A stretch of 62,055 nt of DNA from Bordetella parapertussis (GCA_945900965.1 CAMDKM010000020.1:1-62055); one strand, 5' to 3'; shown: positions 7,605 to 17,960, numbered from the stretch's first letter. Numbers and translations: made by a program. Notes: a model not told the origin generated them from the letters alone.

Positions 7605-8867
7605 TCACTGCCGTGCCGCTCCGAAAGGCTTGACTTCGCCTGTTTTGAAAATCTCCGGTGCGACAATCACCTGACGGCCTGCCTTGCGAAACTGGTCGAT
7701 GTTTCGCTCCACCACGTCGCGGAACTGGACGTACACCACGCGCGGCTTTTCCCATTCCCCGCTGGGACCAAAACGAAAATTGCCGACAATGGTTTTCATT
7801 TCGTTGGTACGCAGGTATTGCGCAAGAATTTTGTGATCGAGACTCCCGGTGGCGATGACCGCCTGTGCCAGCATCTGGCCGATGGCGTAATCGTAGGGGG
7901 GCAGGTAATACCCCAACGGGTCCACACCGGCCTCTTTGGCACGCGCCTGATACCGGGTCAAAAAATCCCGCATGCCCGGGAAATCCATGGTTTTTTCCGG
8001 TGCCCAGAAGGTGTAGTTCACCACGCCATTCAGCAGCGGGCCCAGAGATTCCATCAGGGTTGCAAACTGCAAGCCGACCATGCCCCCGCCAAACAGCTTG
8101 ACGCTGTCGCCGACGCCGATTTCATTGAGGGCGCGAATGATCGCGGCCGAATCCGGCGGGTAAGAAGCCACAAACACCGCTTCCGGACCCTTGGCGCGCA
8201 TGGCCCGCATGACCGAGGAAAAATCCACCGTCGCAGGCGGATAGTTCTGGTCGTACACCAACTCCAGCCCGCGTAGCTTCAGTTCCGCTCGCGCACCCTC
8301 GACCAGCGTTTGCGCAAATTCCGCATCGGCGGCGAGTATCGCGACTTTTTTCGCGCCCATTCTCGCGGCAATGTCGAAATACGGTACCGCCCAGTCGCGG
8401 CCCGAGGCCACCGGAATATTGTTGAAGAATTTGTCGTGGCGTACCGCAGCATTTACGTTGAGCGGGAAATTTCCCATCAGCAACAGATCGCGGCGCTTGA
8501 CCAGCGGCATGATCGGCGCGGTGACATTGGTCCCGTAGGGGCCGATCAACAAATCAACCTTGTCCACGTCGAGCAGTTTGGTATAGAGCCCGGGGGAAGT
8601 GGAGGGGTTGGTCTGATCGTCGTAAACCACCAGTTCTACCGGCCGCCCTAGCAGCCCTCCGGCCTTGTTCACGTCCTCGCGCCACATCTGCAGTGCCAAC
8701 AATCCGGATTTTCCGGCGCCGCTCAGCGCTCCGGTCTGTGCGATCGACATGCCGATGCGAATCGGCGCTTTGGATTGTGCGTGCGCAACAAGCGGCGCCG
8801 ATCCAATCAGCAGGCCGATTACCGCGCCCGACAACAACGCCCGCGCGAGCTCGCGAATGGTTTTCAT
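7605..8867 (-). CDS. ABC transporter substrate-binding protein, branched-chain amino acid type
   Basis: This is a 420-residue periplasmic receptor of the Peripla_BP_6 family. The signal peptide covers about residues 1-30 (hydrophobic core, end VAHAQS). The mature part opens with IRIGMSIAQTGALSG, the typical first strand of the fold. I chose the ATG at 8867 because GGGGGAGA lies just upstream and the signal peptide starts there; a longer frame exists. It is the first gene of the transporter cluster and the probable cognate receptor for LivHMGF. The ligand is not determinable. Confidence 0.87.
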   Translation of the reverse strand: MKTIRELARALLSGAVIGLLIGSAPLVAHAQSKAPIRIGMSIAQTGALSGAGKSGLLALQMWREDVNKAGGLLGRPVELVVYDDQTNPSTSPGLYTKLLDVDKVDLLIGPYGTNVTAPIMPLVKRRDLLLMGNFPLNVNAAVRHDKFFNNIPVASGRDWAVPYFDIAARMGAKKVAILAADAEFAQTLVEGARAELKLRGLELVYDQNYPPATVDFSSVMRAMRAKGPEAVFVASYPPDSAAIIRALNEIGVGDSVKLFGGGMVGLQFATLMESLGPLLNGVVNYTFWAPEKTMDFPGMRDFLTRYQARAKEAGVDPLGYYLPPYDYAIGQMLAQAVIATGSLDHKILAQYLRTNEMKTIVGNFRFGPSGEWEKPRVVYVQFRDVVERNIDQFRKAGRQVIVAPEIFKTGEVKPFGAARQ

Positions 8868-8955
8868 TGTTCTCCCCCAGAATAGAATTGGTGCCTTTTG
8901 CCAGACACCTTGCCGGATCATGGTCCGAGAGCGAAGGTTACCGCAAATTTCGACT

Positions 8956-8973
8956 CGGCTCCCGCCGGAGCCG
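8956..8973. terminator. Hairpin after the T2SS operon
   Basis: CGGCTCC (8956-8962) pairs with GGAGCCG (8967-8973) across a four-base loop, downstream of gspF on the minus strand. There is no clear T-run after it, so it may be a weak terminator or only a stabilising hairpin. Confidence 0.35.
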
Positions 8974-8992
8974 TTGGGGGTACGAAACGGGA

Positions 8993-10201
8993 TTAACGTA
9001 CCAGTTGATTAATCTCGATGATCGGCAGCAGTACCGCCAATACAATGGCCAGCACCACTGCACCCATCAGGAGAATCAACAATGGCTCCAGGAGCGTGGA
9101 CGCGGCACCGGCGCGGCGCTCGACTTCGCGGGCCTGATTACGCGCGGCATGGCCGAGCATGACGGCAAGATTGCCGGTCGCTTCCCCGGTCTCGATGAGT
9201 CGAATCAGCACTGGCGGAAAGGCCTTGGCCGCGCCCAGCGAGCGCGCGATACCGGCGCCTTCGCGTACTTTGTCGATCGCGGACTTCACCACTTCGCGCA
9301 TGACGGTGTTGTTGAGCGTCGCCTCCGCCGCGGCGAGCGCGCGCAGCACCGGCACACCGGCTTCAGTTAGCATCGCCAGCGTGGAGGCAAATCGCGCGGT
9401 TTCCACACCTTGGATCAGCCGCCCGAACAGCGGCAGACGCAACAGTGCGCCGTCCCAGGCGGACTTCGGGCCAGGCCGGCGCAATGCCGTGCGCAGAACA
9501 TATACACCTGCCGCCAGCACAAGCGCGAGCCAGATCCCATAACTACCGATGAATGTCGACAGCCACAGCAGTATGCGGGTGGGCATGGGCAGTATCTGGC
9601 GGGTTTGATCGAATACCTGCACCACCTGCGGCACCACGCTGGTCATGAGGAACAGAACGATGGCCAGTGCGACCACCGTGACAATCGCCGGATACGTGGC
9701 CGCGGCGATCAGCTTGGAACGCAATGCCTGCTTGTCTTCGAGGTACTGGGCCAGCCGTTCCAGCACCATGCCAAAATTGCCGGCCTGTTCCCCGGCCGCC
9801 ACGGTTGCGCAATACACAGCGGTGAATGCCCGCGGATGCCTGGATAGTGCTTCCGCCAACCGATGGCCGCTGGTGATGTCGCCGCGCACCGCGCGAAAAA
9901 TTTCGCTCTGCGCCTCGTTCTCCGATTGCTCGACCAGCGTGGCAAGCGCAACGTCGAGTGGCAATCCCGCCGCCAGCAGGCTCGCCAGTTGCCGGGTCGC
10001 CAGTGCCAATTCCGATTCGCGGAGCCGGCGGCCGGCCGCTTTCTGCTCCGCCATGCCCGTCGCCGCCATCGATTCCAGCGTGACCGGGATCAGGCCGCGT
10101 GTACGCAACGCGGCGCGTGCCGCGCGCGGACTGTCGGCCTCGATGTTGCCGGATTCCATCCGGCCATTGGCGCGGGCGGCTTCGAAGCGAAAGGTAGGCA
10201 T
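8993..10201 (-). CDS. gspF: Type II secretion inner-membrane platform protein GspF
   Basis: This is a 402-residue polytopic protein with two tandem GspF domains. In the first (about residues 70-190) the key region is ESELALATRQLASLLAAGLPL; in the second (about 270-395) it is RFASTLAMLTEAGVPVLRAL. Three transmembrane stretches are visible, near 170-190, 220-240 and 375-395. It links the GspE ATPase to the pseudopilus platform. It is the last gene of the operon. The start lacks a Shine-Dalgarno sequence: a run of CCCTAGT-like heptamers on the coding strand ends just before the ATG. Confidence 0.95.
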   Translation of the reverse strand: MPTFRFEAARANGRMESGNIEADSPRAARAALRTRGLIPVTLESMAATGMAEQKAAGRRLRESELALATRQLASLLAAGLPLDVALATLVEQSENEAQSEIFRAVRGDITSGHRLAEALSRHPRAFTAVYCATVAAGEQAGNFGMVLERLAQYLEDKQALRSKLIAAATYPAIVTVVALAIVLFLMTSVVPQVVQVFDQTRQILPMPTRILLWLSTFIGSYGIWLALVLAAGVYVLRTALRRPGPKSAWDGALLRLPLFGRLIQGVETARFASTLAMLTEAGVPVLRALAAAEATLNNTVMREVVKSAIDKVREGAGIARSLGAAKAFPPVLIRLIETGEATGNLAVMLGHAARNQAREVERRAGAASTLLEPLLILLMGAVVLAIVLAVLLPIIEINQLVR

Positions 10202-10206
10202 TGTTG

Positions 10207-10262
10207 GAGGGACTAGGGTCTAGGGGCTGGGGAATAGGGGGAAGAGAGTTTCAGCCCTCTGT
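10207..10262. repeat. Short tandem repeat, period 7, in the gspE-gspF spacer
   Basis: Read on the coding (minus) strand, the spacer holds CCCTATT, CCCCAGC, CCCTAGA, CCCTAGT and CCCTCCA in succession, with a weaker complementary arm toward gspE. It is directly adjacent to the gspF start codon. Confidence 0.6.
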
Positions 10263-10264
10263 CC

Positions 10265-11689
10265 TCAGTTCTCTCGAGTAACTCGCGCCAGTTCCGCCGC
10301 CGAGGTTGAGCCGTCGGCAATCCAGCGTTCGCCGTCTTCGGCCATGGAGCGAAAGCCGCGTTCGCGGGCCAGGGCGCGCAATGTACGATCGCCCTGGCCG
10401 GTATGGATCGCCTCGCGCAGGGCATCGTCGAGCGCCAGTAGTTCGTAAACCCCGGTACGACCGCTATATCCTGTCTGGTTGCAGGCCGGGCAGCCGACCG
10501 GATGCCACTGGCCTTTGTCGTCCCGGCGCCGGCATTCAGCGCACAGTTTGCGCAACAGGCGCTGCGCGAGAACTCCCAACAACGACGAGGACAATAAAAA
10601 AGGTTCGATGCCCATATCCAGCAAGCGCGTCACCGCGGAGACGGAGTCGTTGGTATGCAAGGTCGCCAATACCAGGTGGCCGGTGAGCGAGGCCTGCACG
10701 GCGATTTGCGCGGTTTCGCGGTCGCGAATTTCCCCGATCATGATCACATCCGGGTCCTGACGCAGGATAGCCCGCAGTGCCCGCGCAAAATCCATTTCGA
10801 TGCGGGCATTGACCTGAGTCTGGCCGATGCCCGGCAAATCGTATTCGATTGGATCTTCGACCGTCAGCACATTGGTGGTAGCGGAATCCACTCGCGACAG
10901 CAGCGCATAAAGCGTGGTGGTCTTGCCGCTGCCTGTCGGGCCGGTCACCAGCACGATGCCATGACTTTGCTTCACCAAGGCTTCGAGTTGCACTTGCACG
11001 CCGGGGCTCATGCCGAGTTTCTCCGGGGTCAGACGCCCGCGCTCCTTGTCCAGCAAGCGCAGAACCACTCGCTCGCCATGCCCGGCCGGCAACGTGGATA
11101 CCCGTACATCGATAGGCCGGCCGCCCAGCCGCAACATGATGCGGCCATCCTGCGGCAGGCGCTTTTCCGCAATGTCGAGATTGGCCATGATCTTGATGCG
11201 CGATATCAGCGCCGGGTGCAACCCGCGTCTTGGCCGCACCACATCGCGCAAGGTGCCATCCACCCGATAGCGCACCACGGAATAAGTTTCGAAGGGCTCG
11301 ACATGAATATCAGAGGCCCCTTCGCGCACGGCCTGCGACAACATGGCGTTCAGCATTCGCACGATGGGCGCATCGTCGCGCGCATCGAGCAAATCCTCGA
11401 CCTCGGGGATGTCCTGCATCAGGCGGTCGAGATCCACCTCGTTTTCCACTTCGCCAACCACCGAGGCCGCCTGATCCGCGCCATCGACGTAAGCCGCGCG
11501 CAAGCCTTCCTCGAACCGATTGTCGGTCACCAGTTCCAGGGCAATGTCGCGCCCCAGCGAACGTCGCACTTCGGCAATCGCCGAGGGCGGTGTCTGCCCG
11601 GTTACCCACAGCAACAAGCGCCCATCGCGCTCTTCGGCGGCCAACACCCGATGAGCGCGAGCAAACATGTAGGGAACCAGTTGCCTCAT
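10265..11689 (-). CDS. gspE: Type II secretion ATPase GspE
   Basis: This is a 474-residue hexameric ATPase that powers pseudopilus assembly. Visible motifs: Walker [11 protein letters not shown] (about 250-259), Asp box [16 protein letters not shown] (275-290), Walker B DVIMIGE (314-320), His box [11 protein letters not shown] (338-348), and the tetracysteine zinc motif C383-x2-C386 with C400-x2-C403. The N1 domain that binds GspL is short here, about 100 residues. Its ATG overlaps the gspD stop (ATGA), indicating translational coupling. Confidence 0.96.
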   Translation of the reverse strand: MRQLVPYMFARAHRVLAAEERDGRLLLWVTGQTPPSAIAEVRRSLGRDIALELVTDNRFEEGLRAAYVDGADQAASVVGEVENEVDLDRLMQDIPEVEDLLDARDDAPIVRMLNAMLSQAVREGASDIHVEPFETYSVVRYRVDGTLRDVVRPRRGLHPALISRIKIMANLDIAEKRLPQDGRIMLRLGGRPIDVRVSTLPAGHGERVVLRLLDKERGRLTPEKLGMSPGVQVQLEALVKQSHGIVLVTGPTGSGKTTTLYALLSRVDSATTNVLTVEDPIEYDLPGIGQTQVNARIEMDFARALRAILRQDPDVIMIGEIRDRETAQIAVQASLTGHLVLATLHTNDSVSAVTRLLDMGIEPFLLSSSLLGVLAQRLLRKLCAECRRRDDKGQWHPVGCPACNQTGYSGRTGVYELLALDDALREAIHTGQGDRTLRALARERGFRSMAEDGERWIADGSTSAAELARVTREN

Positions 11690-13872
11690 CGAGCCGGGCG
11701 TGGCGCGGGCGGCACCGGCGTTTCTTGCGCCGGCTTGGGCGCAGATGAAAGGGGAACAGTAGTTTCTTTCGCTGCAGCACCCGTCTCCGGCGCGCCCGAT
11801 TCCCCGCTAGGCATCGGGGGAAGCAGTTCCGGCAGGATGGAATCCATGGCCGGCCCCGGAGCGGTGAACACTTTGGTTTTCGACGAAGATGAGGATTCCG
11901 AACCCGGCTTGATTTCCGGGATGAGGGCACCTTTCATGTCCGGCAGCATGAAATGTGCCGCAGGCTGGGTGGATTCTTCCAGGCCGCGGATGAAATCGTA
12001 ACGATCCGAGGTCAGCACCCGCACGCCGCTGTCATCGCGCACAATGTGAGGGCGCAGGAACAGCATCAAATTGGTTTTCTGGTGTCTACGTGTTTCGTAA
12101 CGGAACAGGTGGCCGAGGATGGGGATACTGCCCAGAATCGGTACCCTTTCGATCACGTTATCGAACTGATCCTGCACCAGGCCGCCCAGCACCACGATCG
12201 CACCATCGTCGACTATCACGTTGGTTTCCAGGGAGCGCTTGTCGGTAATCACGCCGGCGATATTGGTGGTGTCCTTCACGCTGGAGACTTCCTGGTAAAT
12301 CGCCAGTTTGACGGTGCCGCCTTCGCTGATCTGCGGTTTGACTTTCATGGTCAAGCCCACGTCGCGCCGCTCGATCGTCTGGAAGGGATTAACCGTGGCG
12401 CCGCCCGCCGACCCCTGATTGGTAAATTGCCCGGTAATGAAGGGCACGTTCTGACCAACAACGATTTTCGCTTCCTCGTTGTCGAGTGTCAGGATGTTCG
12501 GCGTCGAAAGGATATTGCCCTTGGCGGTGGATTCCAAGGCGCGGGCGAGCGCGCCAAGATTGGTCACCGTGCCCAACCCCGGAACAGTCACCTGCCCGCG
12601 GATGACGCCGATATTGAGTCCGCGGCCCAGATTGCCGATATTTTGTGCGCCGCTGAGAATGTTCTGGGAGGCATTGCCAAAGTTGGTGCCGCCGACCGCG
12701 GCGGTGGCATCCACCGTGGTCTTGCTCAACCCACCCAGCCATTGAATGCCGAATTCGGCCGCCTGATCGCTGCTGACTTCCACCAGCAGACACTCGATGA
12801 ACACCTGCGCGCGACGCACATCGAGCCGATCCATGATGGCGCGTATCTGCCGGTAGCCCGCTTCCGAGGTTGTAATGACCAGGGAATTCGAGGCCGGGTC
12901 GGCGACCACGGTGGTCGCAGCGCCCGTACCGGCGGGCTGCGGTGCCGCATCCGGCGCATTGGTCGCGCGCGCCGCGCCGGGATCGTTAATGCGGACCGCG
13001 GACAGTGTTTTTGCCAGCGCCACCGCATCCATGTTCTTGAGCGGCACGACATACACGCCGCTGCCGGGAGCAGTCGCCTGATCGAGCTTTTCCACCAGCG
13101 ACTTGACCATCCGCATCGCGGACGGACTGGCAGCACGCACGACCAGGCTGTTGGTCGGCGGATCGGCCAACACAGTGATTTTTTGATTGGGGTCGGGATT
13201 GGGGCCGACCTGTTCCACCAGACGGACAATTATCATCGCCAGATCGGAGGCAATGGCATTTTTGAGCGGCAAAACCTCCATGTCGGATGCTGGTGCTGTG
13301 TCCAGTGCCTCGATGACCTTTTCTACTCTGCGCAGATTGTCGGCGAAATCGGTAATCACCAGCATATTGCCGTTGGGATAGGCACTCACCGGACTATTCG
13401 GCGGAATCAGCGGCCGCACCACGGGCAATACGTTGGTTGCCGATTCGTATTTCAAGCGGAAAACATGGGTAATGACCTGGTCGCCGCGCACGCTGGCCGG
13501 CACCCGGTTGCTATCCACGGATCCACCCTGGTATTTGGCATCGGCTTCCGGCACGACTCTGGAAATGCCGCCGACTTCGACAATTGCATAACCCTGCAGG
13601 CGAAGCGCGGCGGTCAGCGCCGATAGCGCCTGCTCCTTGGACATCGGTTTTTCCGATACCAGGCTCAGACTACCCTTGACCCGCGGGTCCACCACGAAGG
13701 TCCGCTCGGTGTAATGCCCAATGGCGCGAACTACCGCATCGAGATCGGCGTTGACAAAATTCAGCGTCACGCGATTTTGCGCGGAGGCTGTGGTGGCAAT
13801 GAAAGAAAACGTGGTGGCGGCAACCAATGCGGCGGCCCGTCTCAGCCAGGGCCGCCTGTTGTTTCGTGTCAC
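11686..13872 (-). CDS. gspD: Type II secretion secretin GspD
   Basis: This is a 728-residue outer-membrane channel. After the signal peptide (end TASAQN) come the N0 domain (starting [18 protein letters not shown]), the N1-N3 repeats and the secretin core. The core has VPFITGQ and the signature [14 protein letters not shown], followed by [20 protein letters not shown] (residues about 600-640). The tail is serine/proline/alanine-rich with no obvious pilotin domain. I place the start at GTG 13872, which overlaps the gspN stop (GTGA); a TTG at 13887 would add five residues. It forms the 15-mer-type gate for folded exoproteins. Confidence 0.94.
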   Translation of the reverse strand: MTRNNRRPWLRRAAALVAATTFSFIATTASAQNRVTLNFVNADLDAVVRAIGHYTERTFVVDPRVKGSLSLVSEKPMSKEQALSALTAALRLQGYAIVEVGGISRVVPEADAKYQGGSVDSNRVPASVRGDQVITHVFRLKYESATNVLPVVRPLIPPNSPVSAYPNGNMLVITDFADNLRRVEKVIEALDTAPASDMEVLPLKNAIASDLAMIIVRLVEQVGPNPDPNQKITVLADPPTNSLVVRAASPSAMRMVKSLVEKLDQATAPGSGVYVVPLKNMDAVALAKTLSAVRINDPGAARATNAPDAAPQPAGTGAATTVVADPASNSLVITTSEAGYRQIRAIMDRLDVRRAQVFIECLLVEVSSDQAAEFGIQWLGGLSKTTVDATAAVGGTNFGNASQNILSGAQNIGNLGRGLNIGVIRGQVTVPGLGTVTNLGALARALESTAKGNILSTPNILTLDNEEAKIVVGQNVPFITGQFTNQGSAGGATVNPFQTIERRDVGLTMKVKPQISEGGTVKLAIYQEVSSVKDTTNIAGVITDKRSLETNVIVDDGAIVVLGGLVQDQFDNVIERVPILGSIPILGHLFRYETRRHQKTNLMLFLRPHIVRDDSGVRVLTSDRYDFIRGLEESTQPAAHFMLPDMKGALIPEIKPGSESSSSSKTKVFTAPGPAMDSILPELLPPMPSGESGAPETGAAAKETTVPLSSAPKPAQETPVPPAPRPAR

Positions 13873-14609
13873 TTGCGCGATTCCCAATTTAGCAATGCCC
13901 GATCACCGGCGCGACGCCCCAGCAGGCCGATCAGCCCGTTCAAAGCGGTGCGCATCTCCGGATCCGCTTCCGCGCTTCCGGTAAAACGGATTGTCCCATT
14001 TTCCATACTGCCTTCACCCTTGACTTGCAGCGGCCCTTTGCGCGTGGTGAGTTGAACTTCGGCACGCGCGCCGCGGCCCACGGCGTTGACACGATAACTG
14101 CCCAGTGGGGCCACCAGAGATAAGGCGGACTGGGCATCTTCCCAGTCCAGTTGCAAGCGGCCTTCAAAGCCTTCGCGCCGGAACACCAGGTTTTCCCACT
14201 GCAATCGCAAATTCCCTCCGGGACGCGCGGTGTTGAAAGGCGCGCCCAATGCCACCAACAAAGCCGCGGGCATCTGCGCCGTCCCCTTGCGAAGGTCCAG
14301 CATTTGACCATCGAAGCCAATTTCGATAGGCGCATCCAGCGTGGTATGGGTGAGCTGCAAAACAATCCGTCCGGAAAGCAGCGCGCCCCATTCGACCCGC
14401 CAGCCTAGGCGCCCGGGCAGAAGTACCGCCTGGCGGCCATCGCTCACAGCCACCTGTGCGCTGCCACGCCAAACGGTTCCCTCGGCGTACACCAAGCGCA
14501 AGACGGTGCGCTTTTCGAGCGCATCCGCAAGCCACGCCGCGGGTGCGAAGGCCACAACAGTCCCCAGCACCGCCACCAAAACCGCGGCAATTGTCGCCAG
14601 TCTGGTCAA
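13869..14609 (-). CDS. gspN: Type II secretion accessory protein GspN
   Basis: This is a 246-residue inner-membrane-anchored protein. One N-terminal transmembrane helix (about residues 5-28) is followed by a beta-rich periplasmic part with LRLVYAEGTVWRGSA, the pattern seen in GspN. The start appears to be TTG at 14609; no ATG is available upstream within the spacer. It lies between gspM and gspD, the usual GspN position. GspN is non-essential in many T2SS, and its role is probably envelope anchoring of the apparatus. Confidence 0.85.
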   Translation of the reverse strand: MTRLATIAAVLVAVLGTVVAFAPAAWLADALEKRTVLRLVYAEGTVWRGSAQVAVSDGRQAVLLPGRLGWRVEWGALLSGRIVLQLTHTTLDAPIEIGFDGQMLDLRKGTAQMPAALLVALGAPFNTARPGGNLRLQWENLVFRREGFEGRLQLDWEDAQSALSLVAPLGSYRVNAVGRGARAEVQLTTRKGPLQVKGEGSMENGTIRFTGSAEADPEMRTALNGLIGLLGRRAGDRALLNWESRK

Positions 14610-14621
14610 AACCAGGGAAGC

Positions 14622-15107
14622 CTATCGGGCCGAAAATTCAAATTGCGCCTCGGCATCCACCATTCCGGTCCCCACAGCACGCACAACCCGTGCCCGCAGC
14701 ACTTGGGAGCGGGTTTCGCGGGTAAATTGATCCATCCAGGCGAACCAGGCCTGTGCCTGAACACCGGTACTTTTCACGCCGATGCCACGCTCGCCCTCGT
14801 CGCGAACCGTCGCGCTAAGGCCGGCCCGCTGCAAGGAGCGCTCCGCCTCGACCCGCAAGGAAGCCTTGGTATCCCGTCCGGCACCTTGTTTGGCCAGCAC
14901 GCGCGCCTCTTCGCGCAATGCCTCCATGCGCGCCAGGTTCTCCCGCAATTGCGGCAGTTCACTTGCCAGTCGCGCCCGGGTGCGCCACGCCGGCTCCACC
15001 GCACCCGCATAAAACACGGCGATCGCCACCACGGCACTGGCCACGCTGACCAGCATTCGTTCGCGCCGACCCAGGCCACGCCACCAATTCCGCAGGACAT
15101 CGATCAC
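14622..15107 (-). CDS. gspM: Type II secretion protein GspM
   Basis: This is a 161-residue bitopic protein. The basic cytoplasmic tip includes GRRER, one transmembrane helix spans about residues 18-36, a predicted coiled coil follows (ELPQLRENLARMEALREEAR), and the C-terminal periplasmic ferredoxin-like domain comes last. The GTG start overlaps the gspL stop (GTGA). It binds GspL and stabilises the inner-membrane platform. Length and order match GspM. Confidence 0.88.
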   Translation of the reverse strand: MIDVLRNWWRGLGRRERMLVSVASAVVAIAVFYAGAVEPAWRTRARLASELPQLRENLARMEALREEARVLAKQGAGRDTKASLRVEAERSLQRAGLSATVRDEGERGIGVKSTGVQAQAWFAWMDQFTRETRSQVLRARVVRAVGTGMVDAEAQFEFSAR

Positions 15108-16258
15108 GGCGATTTTCTCCGTGTCAGCCGCACACTGTCGGATTCGAACACCAGGTCGATGCCGGCCTGGGCAGCGCTTTCGACGAGCCGGTTGCGCGCC
15201 TCGGAGGATTTTTCCGCCGCGCTGCGAAATCGCAGCTTGAACTGGCCGGCACCGAATTCGATGGATTGCACCGAATCCGGTTCGGCGATCGTTCCGAAGC
15301 GCGTCGCCAGGGTCAGGAAATCGCCGCGGTCGGTCCCCGCGCCGGTACGCAGATCCGCGACATGCTGATTCATCTGCCTCAGCGGATCGAGCACCGCCGA
15401 GACTTTTGGCATGGCCTCCTTGACGATGCTCACCATCGCCTCGCGCAAGGCCTTCTCCTGGCTGCGCATGCTCCAGGCGCTCACATTGAGTCCGATCACT
15501 GCAACCAACGCCAAAGTGCCCGCCAATATCATCGACCGACGCCAGGTTTTCCAGCCGATCACCTCACGCGAAAAACCGTATTGCAGCAGGTCGATCACCA
15601 CGGGGGGAGACAGCACATCGGGTGGGGCCGCGCCCACCGGGCTCGCCAGCGCGGCGAACCATGCCGCCAAATCGCAGTCGCCGCTAACTTCGATCGCGGA
15701 TGGCGGACTCGCCGACTGCTGGCGCAACAGCCGCAGCTCGACCGGCATATCGCCTGTGTAGGCAAAGCCGATACCGGCAAACTCCCCCGTGCGCACCACG
15801 CCATGACCCTCGCGCAGTCGAACTCTCCAAACCCCGGGGCGCCATGCCAGCGCCAGCGCGGCCGGCGTGGCCTCACTCACCCGCAACCCGGCACGTTTGA
15901 ATATTTCCATCGCGCGGGCCAACAAGGCCCGGTCCACCACGGCCGCGATCGCCCGATTGTCGGCATCGCGCGCGGAAGCCACCACGTGATTGCGTTCGAT
16001 ATCTCCCGCCACAAATTCTTCCACCAGACCAGGGAGCGCGTTGGCAAGTTTGGCCCCGGTAAGCCGCGGCAGAGTGACGCCGACCAGCAAAACATCGAAC
16101 GGATGCAACAACAACTCGCAGCTCATGCCGCGCGGCAACTCCGCGATTACCGCCTCGGCACGGCGTGTGACACGCCTCCGTCCATCGATCACTTCGAATT
16201 CCAGGGGCGCATCCGGACGCAAGTCGGCGAGCGGCGGCAACCAGACTCTCATTTTCAT
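15104..16258 (-). CDS. gspL: Type II secretion protein GspL
   Basis: This is a 384-residue protein. The N-terminal 230 residues correspond to the actin-like cytoplasmic domain that recruits GspE, for example FDVLLVGVTLPRLTGAKLAN at about 54-73. A transmembrane helix spans about 243-261, and a small periplasmic domain follows with the GspL-like pattern IEFGAGQFKLRF. The ATG at 16258 is ten bases after the gspK stop. It couples the ATPase to the pseudopilus through GspM and GspF. Confidence 0.9.
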   Translation of the reverse strand: MKMRVWLPPLADLRPDAPLEFEVIDGRRRVTRRAEAVIAELPRGMSCELLLHPFDVLLVGVTLPRLTGAKLANALPGLVEEFVAGDIERNHVVASARDADNRAIAAVVDRALLARAMEIFKRAGLRVSEATPAALALAWRPGVWRVRLREGHGVVRTGEFAGIGFAYTGDMPVELRLLRQQSASPPSAIEVSGDCDLAAWFAALASPVGAAPPDVLSPPVVIDLLQYGFSREVIGWKTWRRSMILAGTLALVAVIGLNVSAWSMRSQEKALREAMVSIVKEAMPKVSAVLDPLRQMNQHVADLRTGAGTDRGDFLTLATRFGTIAEPDSVQSIEFGAGQFKLRFRSAAEKSSEARNRLVESAAQAGIDLVFESDSVRLTRRKSP

Positions 16259-16268
16259 GGCGTTTTAC

Positions 16269-17177
16269 TCATGCCGAGGCTTCCCGCTTCCAGACCACTT
16301 CGACGCGGTTGGCTTCGCGCTTGAGCAGCACCAGGGAATGCAGGTGGGTGCGACGATATTCGACCGCACCGCGTAACTGGAAATACTGCGTGGCCACCAC
16401 AACCTGCCCGACCCCGCCGGTCAGCGTTTGACCGGGCAGGCGGCCGGCCATGTCTTGCAAGTCGAGAAAATGAGCGCGGCCACGGCTTTCCACCAGGCGT
16501 CTTGCGTCGGCCAGTGACAAATTTGAGTATCGCGCCGCCAACACTTCGGCGGATGCGGTGTTGGCGTTCACCGGCGAGGGCACGGGCAACAAGGTGACAA
16601 ATGGCCGCAACAGTTCCAAAGCCTCGCGCTGGCGGGGATCGTCAAAGTCAATTTCGTCCAATGTTGCAGGCGATACTTTGGGATACCCCGGCGGAGCATC
16701 GCGCTGACCCAGCGCGCGATCGATTCTCGCCGCCAGAATCGGGGCCAACGAGGCTTGCGAGCCGACCAATGCAAGCAGTCGGCCAAGCACGGCGACCTCG
16801 ATGGGAACCAGCCCCTCGGGTCCCGACAAGTTGCGCAGATTAAAGCGCGCCTGAACATCTTCGATTCCACCGGCCACCCAGGCCGGTTCGGCGTTGTCGT
16901 TGTCGAGCCTGGTCTGTTCCAGGGAAACCGCCCACGCTTCCCCGCCGTGGTCAACATTGGAAGTGCGGGCATCTTCGCGCAGAATGACGCGCACCCAGTC
17001 CACCGCGCCGTCCATGAGGCGTTGCGCCTGGGCGAAGGCCGCGTCGTTTTCGATCTGCCGCGCCACGATGCTCTGACGCTGGAATACGCCACTCACCAAA
17101 GCCACGGCCAGAGCCACGACCAGCATGGCCATTACCACGGCGGCGCCACGCGAGCGGCGATACGGACGACGACTCAT
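16269..17177 (-). CDS. gspK: Type II secretion minor pseudopilin GspK
   Basis: This is a 302-residue large minor pseudopilin that caps the pseudopilus with GspI and GspJ. The prepilin-like N-terminus has a basic leader (MSRRPYRRSRG) followed by the hydrophobic helix AAVVMAMLVVALAVALVSG. It lacks Glu at position +5, as is usual for GspK. The globular domain includes VNANTASAEVLAA, a helix-hairpin-helix-like segment typical of the family. The start at 17177 overlaps the gspJ stop (ATGA). Confidence 0.93.
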   Translation of the reverse strand: MSRRPYRRSRGAAVVMAMLVVALAVALVSGVFQRQSIVARQIENDAAFAQAQRLMDGAVDWVRVILREDARTSNVDHGGEAWAVSLEQTRLDNDNAEPAWVAGGIEDVQARFNLRNLSGPEGLVPIEVAVLGRLLALVGSQASLAPILAARIDRALGQRDAPPGYPKVSPATLDEIDFDDPRQREALELLRPFVTLLPVPSPVNANTASAEVLAARYSNLSLADARRLVESRGRAHFLDLQDMAGRLPGQTLTGGVGQVVVATQYFQLRGAVEYRRTHLHSLVLLKREANRVEVVWKREASA

Positions 17178-17908
17178 ATGGCCAGCACCTGCACATAGCG
17201 CTCGTTGGCCGCGCGCTCGATGACAATTTCGATCGCAACCGCGCGGGAGCCGGAGGCCGCAGACGGTAACTCGCGCGATTCGATCCATTTGCCCGCGACC
17301 AACAGGCGAATTTCGAATTTACGCAAGGTATTCAGCATTTCCAGTTTTTCAATTTCCCCGGCGGAGTCATTGGCATCCATGCGGCGCATCAGGCGTTCGT
17401 CGTCCATCCAGTAAGTCACGTTTCGCACCAGCGGACTATTGGCATAGCCCCGCAGAATCGAAATCGAGACCTGGCCCGACTCCTCAGTCGCCACTTGCAG
17501 AGCCGAGGCCAGCGCTCCCGCGGGGTTGCCTCCCACGATCAAAGCATCCGGGATACGTTGCGCCAGATCGCGCTCCATCTGCGCCAGCGTTCGCAACACC
17601 CGATCAGTCTCCGCGGTATCGGCGTCAACACGAGTGCGCTGAGCCGAAATCTGCTCGAAGCCCCGCCACGACAGGATAGCCAGCATCGCCAGCAGCGAAA
17701 TGGCGACCAGCATTTCGATCAGTGTAAAGCCGGCGAGCGCGTTTGCGCGCGCCGGGTGAGGCGGGAGGAAAGGGCGGTGAGGCGTGAGGCGTGAGGCGTG
17801 AGGGGTGAAAAGTGAACGGCGCAAAGCGGCGAGCGCGCACGCAGCGGGGCACAAAGAGAAACCGATTTTTTCTCGACCAACAACGTCTTGTGTCTTGCCT
17901 CTCGCCAT
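17174..17908 (-). CDS. gspJ: Type II secretion minor pseudopilin GspJ (start uncertain)
   Basis: The mature part begins at the prepilin site AG/FTLIEMLVAISLLAMLAIL with Glu at +5, as expected for GspJ. The oddity is the leader. The first ATG (17908) gives about 60 residues before the cleavage site, against the usual 6-10, and much of it (TPHASRLTPHR) is encoded by GTGAGGC-type heptamer repeats in reverse orientation. In-frame TTG codons would give 35-45 residues. Either translation starts at a non-canonical codon or the leader really is long. GspJ helps to form the pseudopilus tip with GspI, GspK and GspH. Confidence 0.85.
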   Translation of the reverse strand: MARGKTQDVVGREKIGFSLCPAACALAALRRSLFTPHASRLTPHRPFLPPHPARANALAGFTLIEMLVAISLLAMLAILSWRGFEQISAQRTRVDADTAETDRVLRTLAQMERDLAQRIPDALIVGGNPAGALASALQVATEESGQVSISILRGYANSPLVRNVTYWMDDERLMRRMDANDSAGEIEKLEMLNTLRKFEIRLLVAGKWIESRELPSAASGSRAVAIEIVIERAANERYVQVLAI

Positions 17909-17956
17909 CACCTCGTCTCGCCCCCTAAATTTTTACGCCTCACGCCTCACCGCCCT
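17771..17956. repeat. Inverted-arm heptamer element overlapping the gspJ leader
   Basis: Perfect 22-base inverted arms (17771-17792 and 17935-17956) are made of GTGAGGC units, with further units to about 17819. One arm begins five bases past the gspI stop; the other lies inside the gspJ reading frame, just before the prepilin cleavage site. Confidence 0.85.
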
Positions 17957-17960
17957 ATCC

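Noticed and set aside
11953-13626. 557-codon open frame on the plus strand opposite gspD
   Set aside because: Histidine/arginine/glycine-rich low-family composition, no ribosome site, and exact antisense to a well-supported secretin gene; a product of GC-rich third positions.
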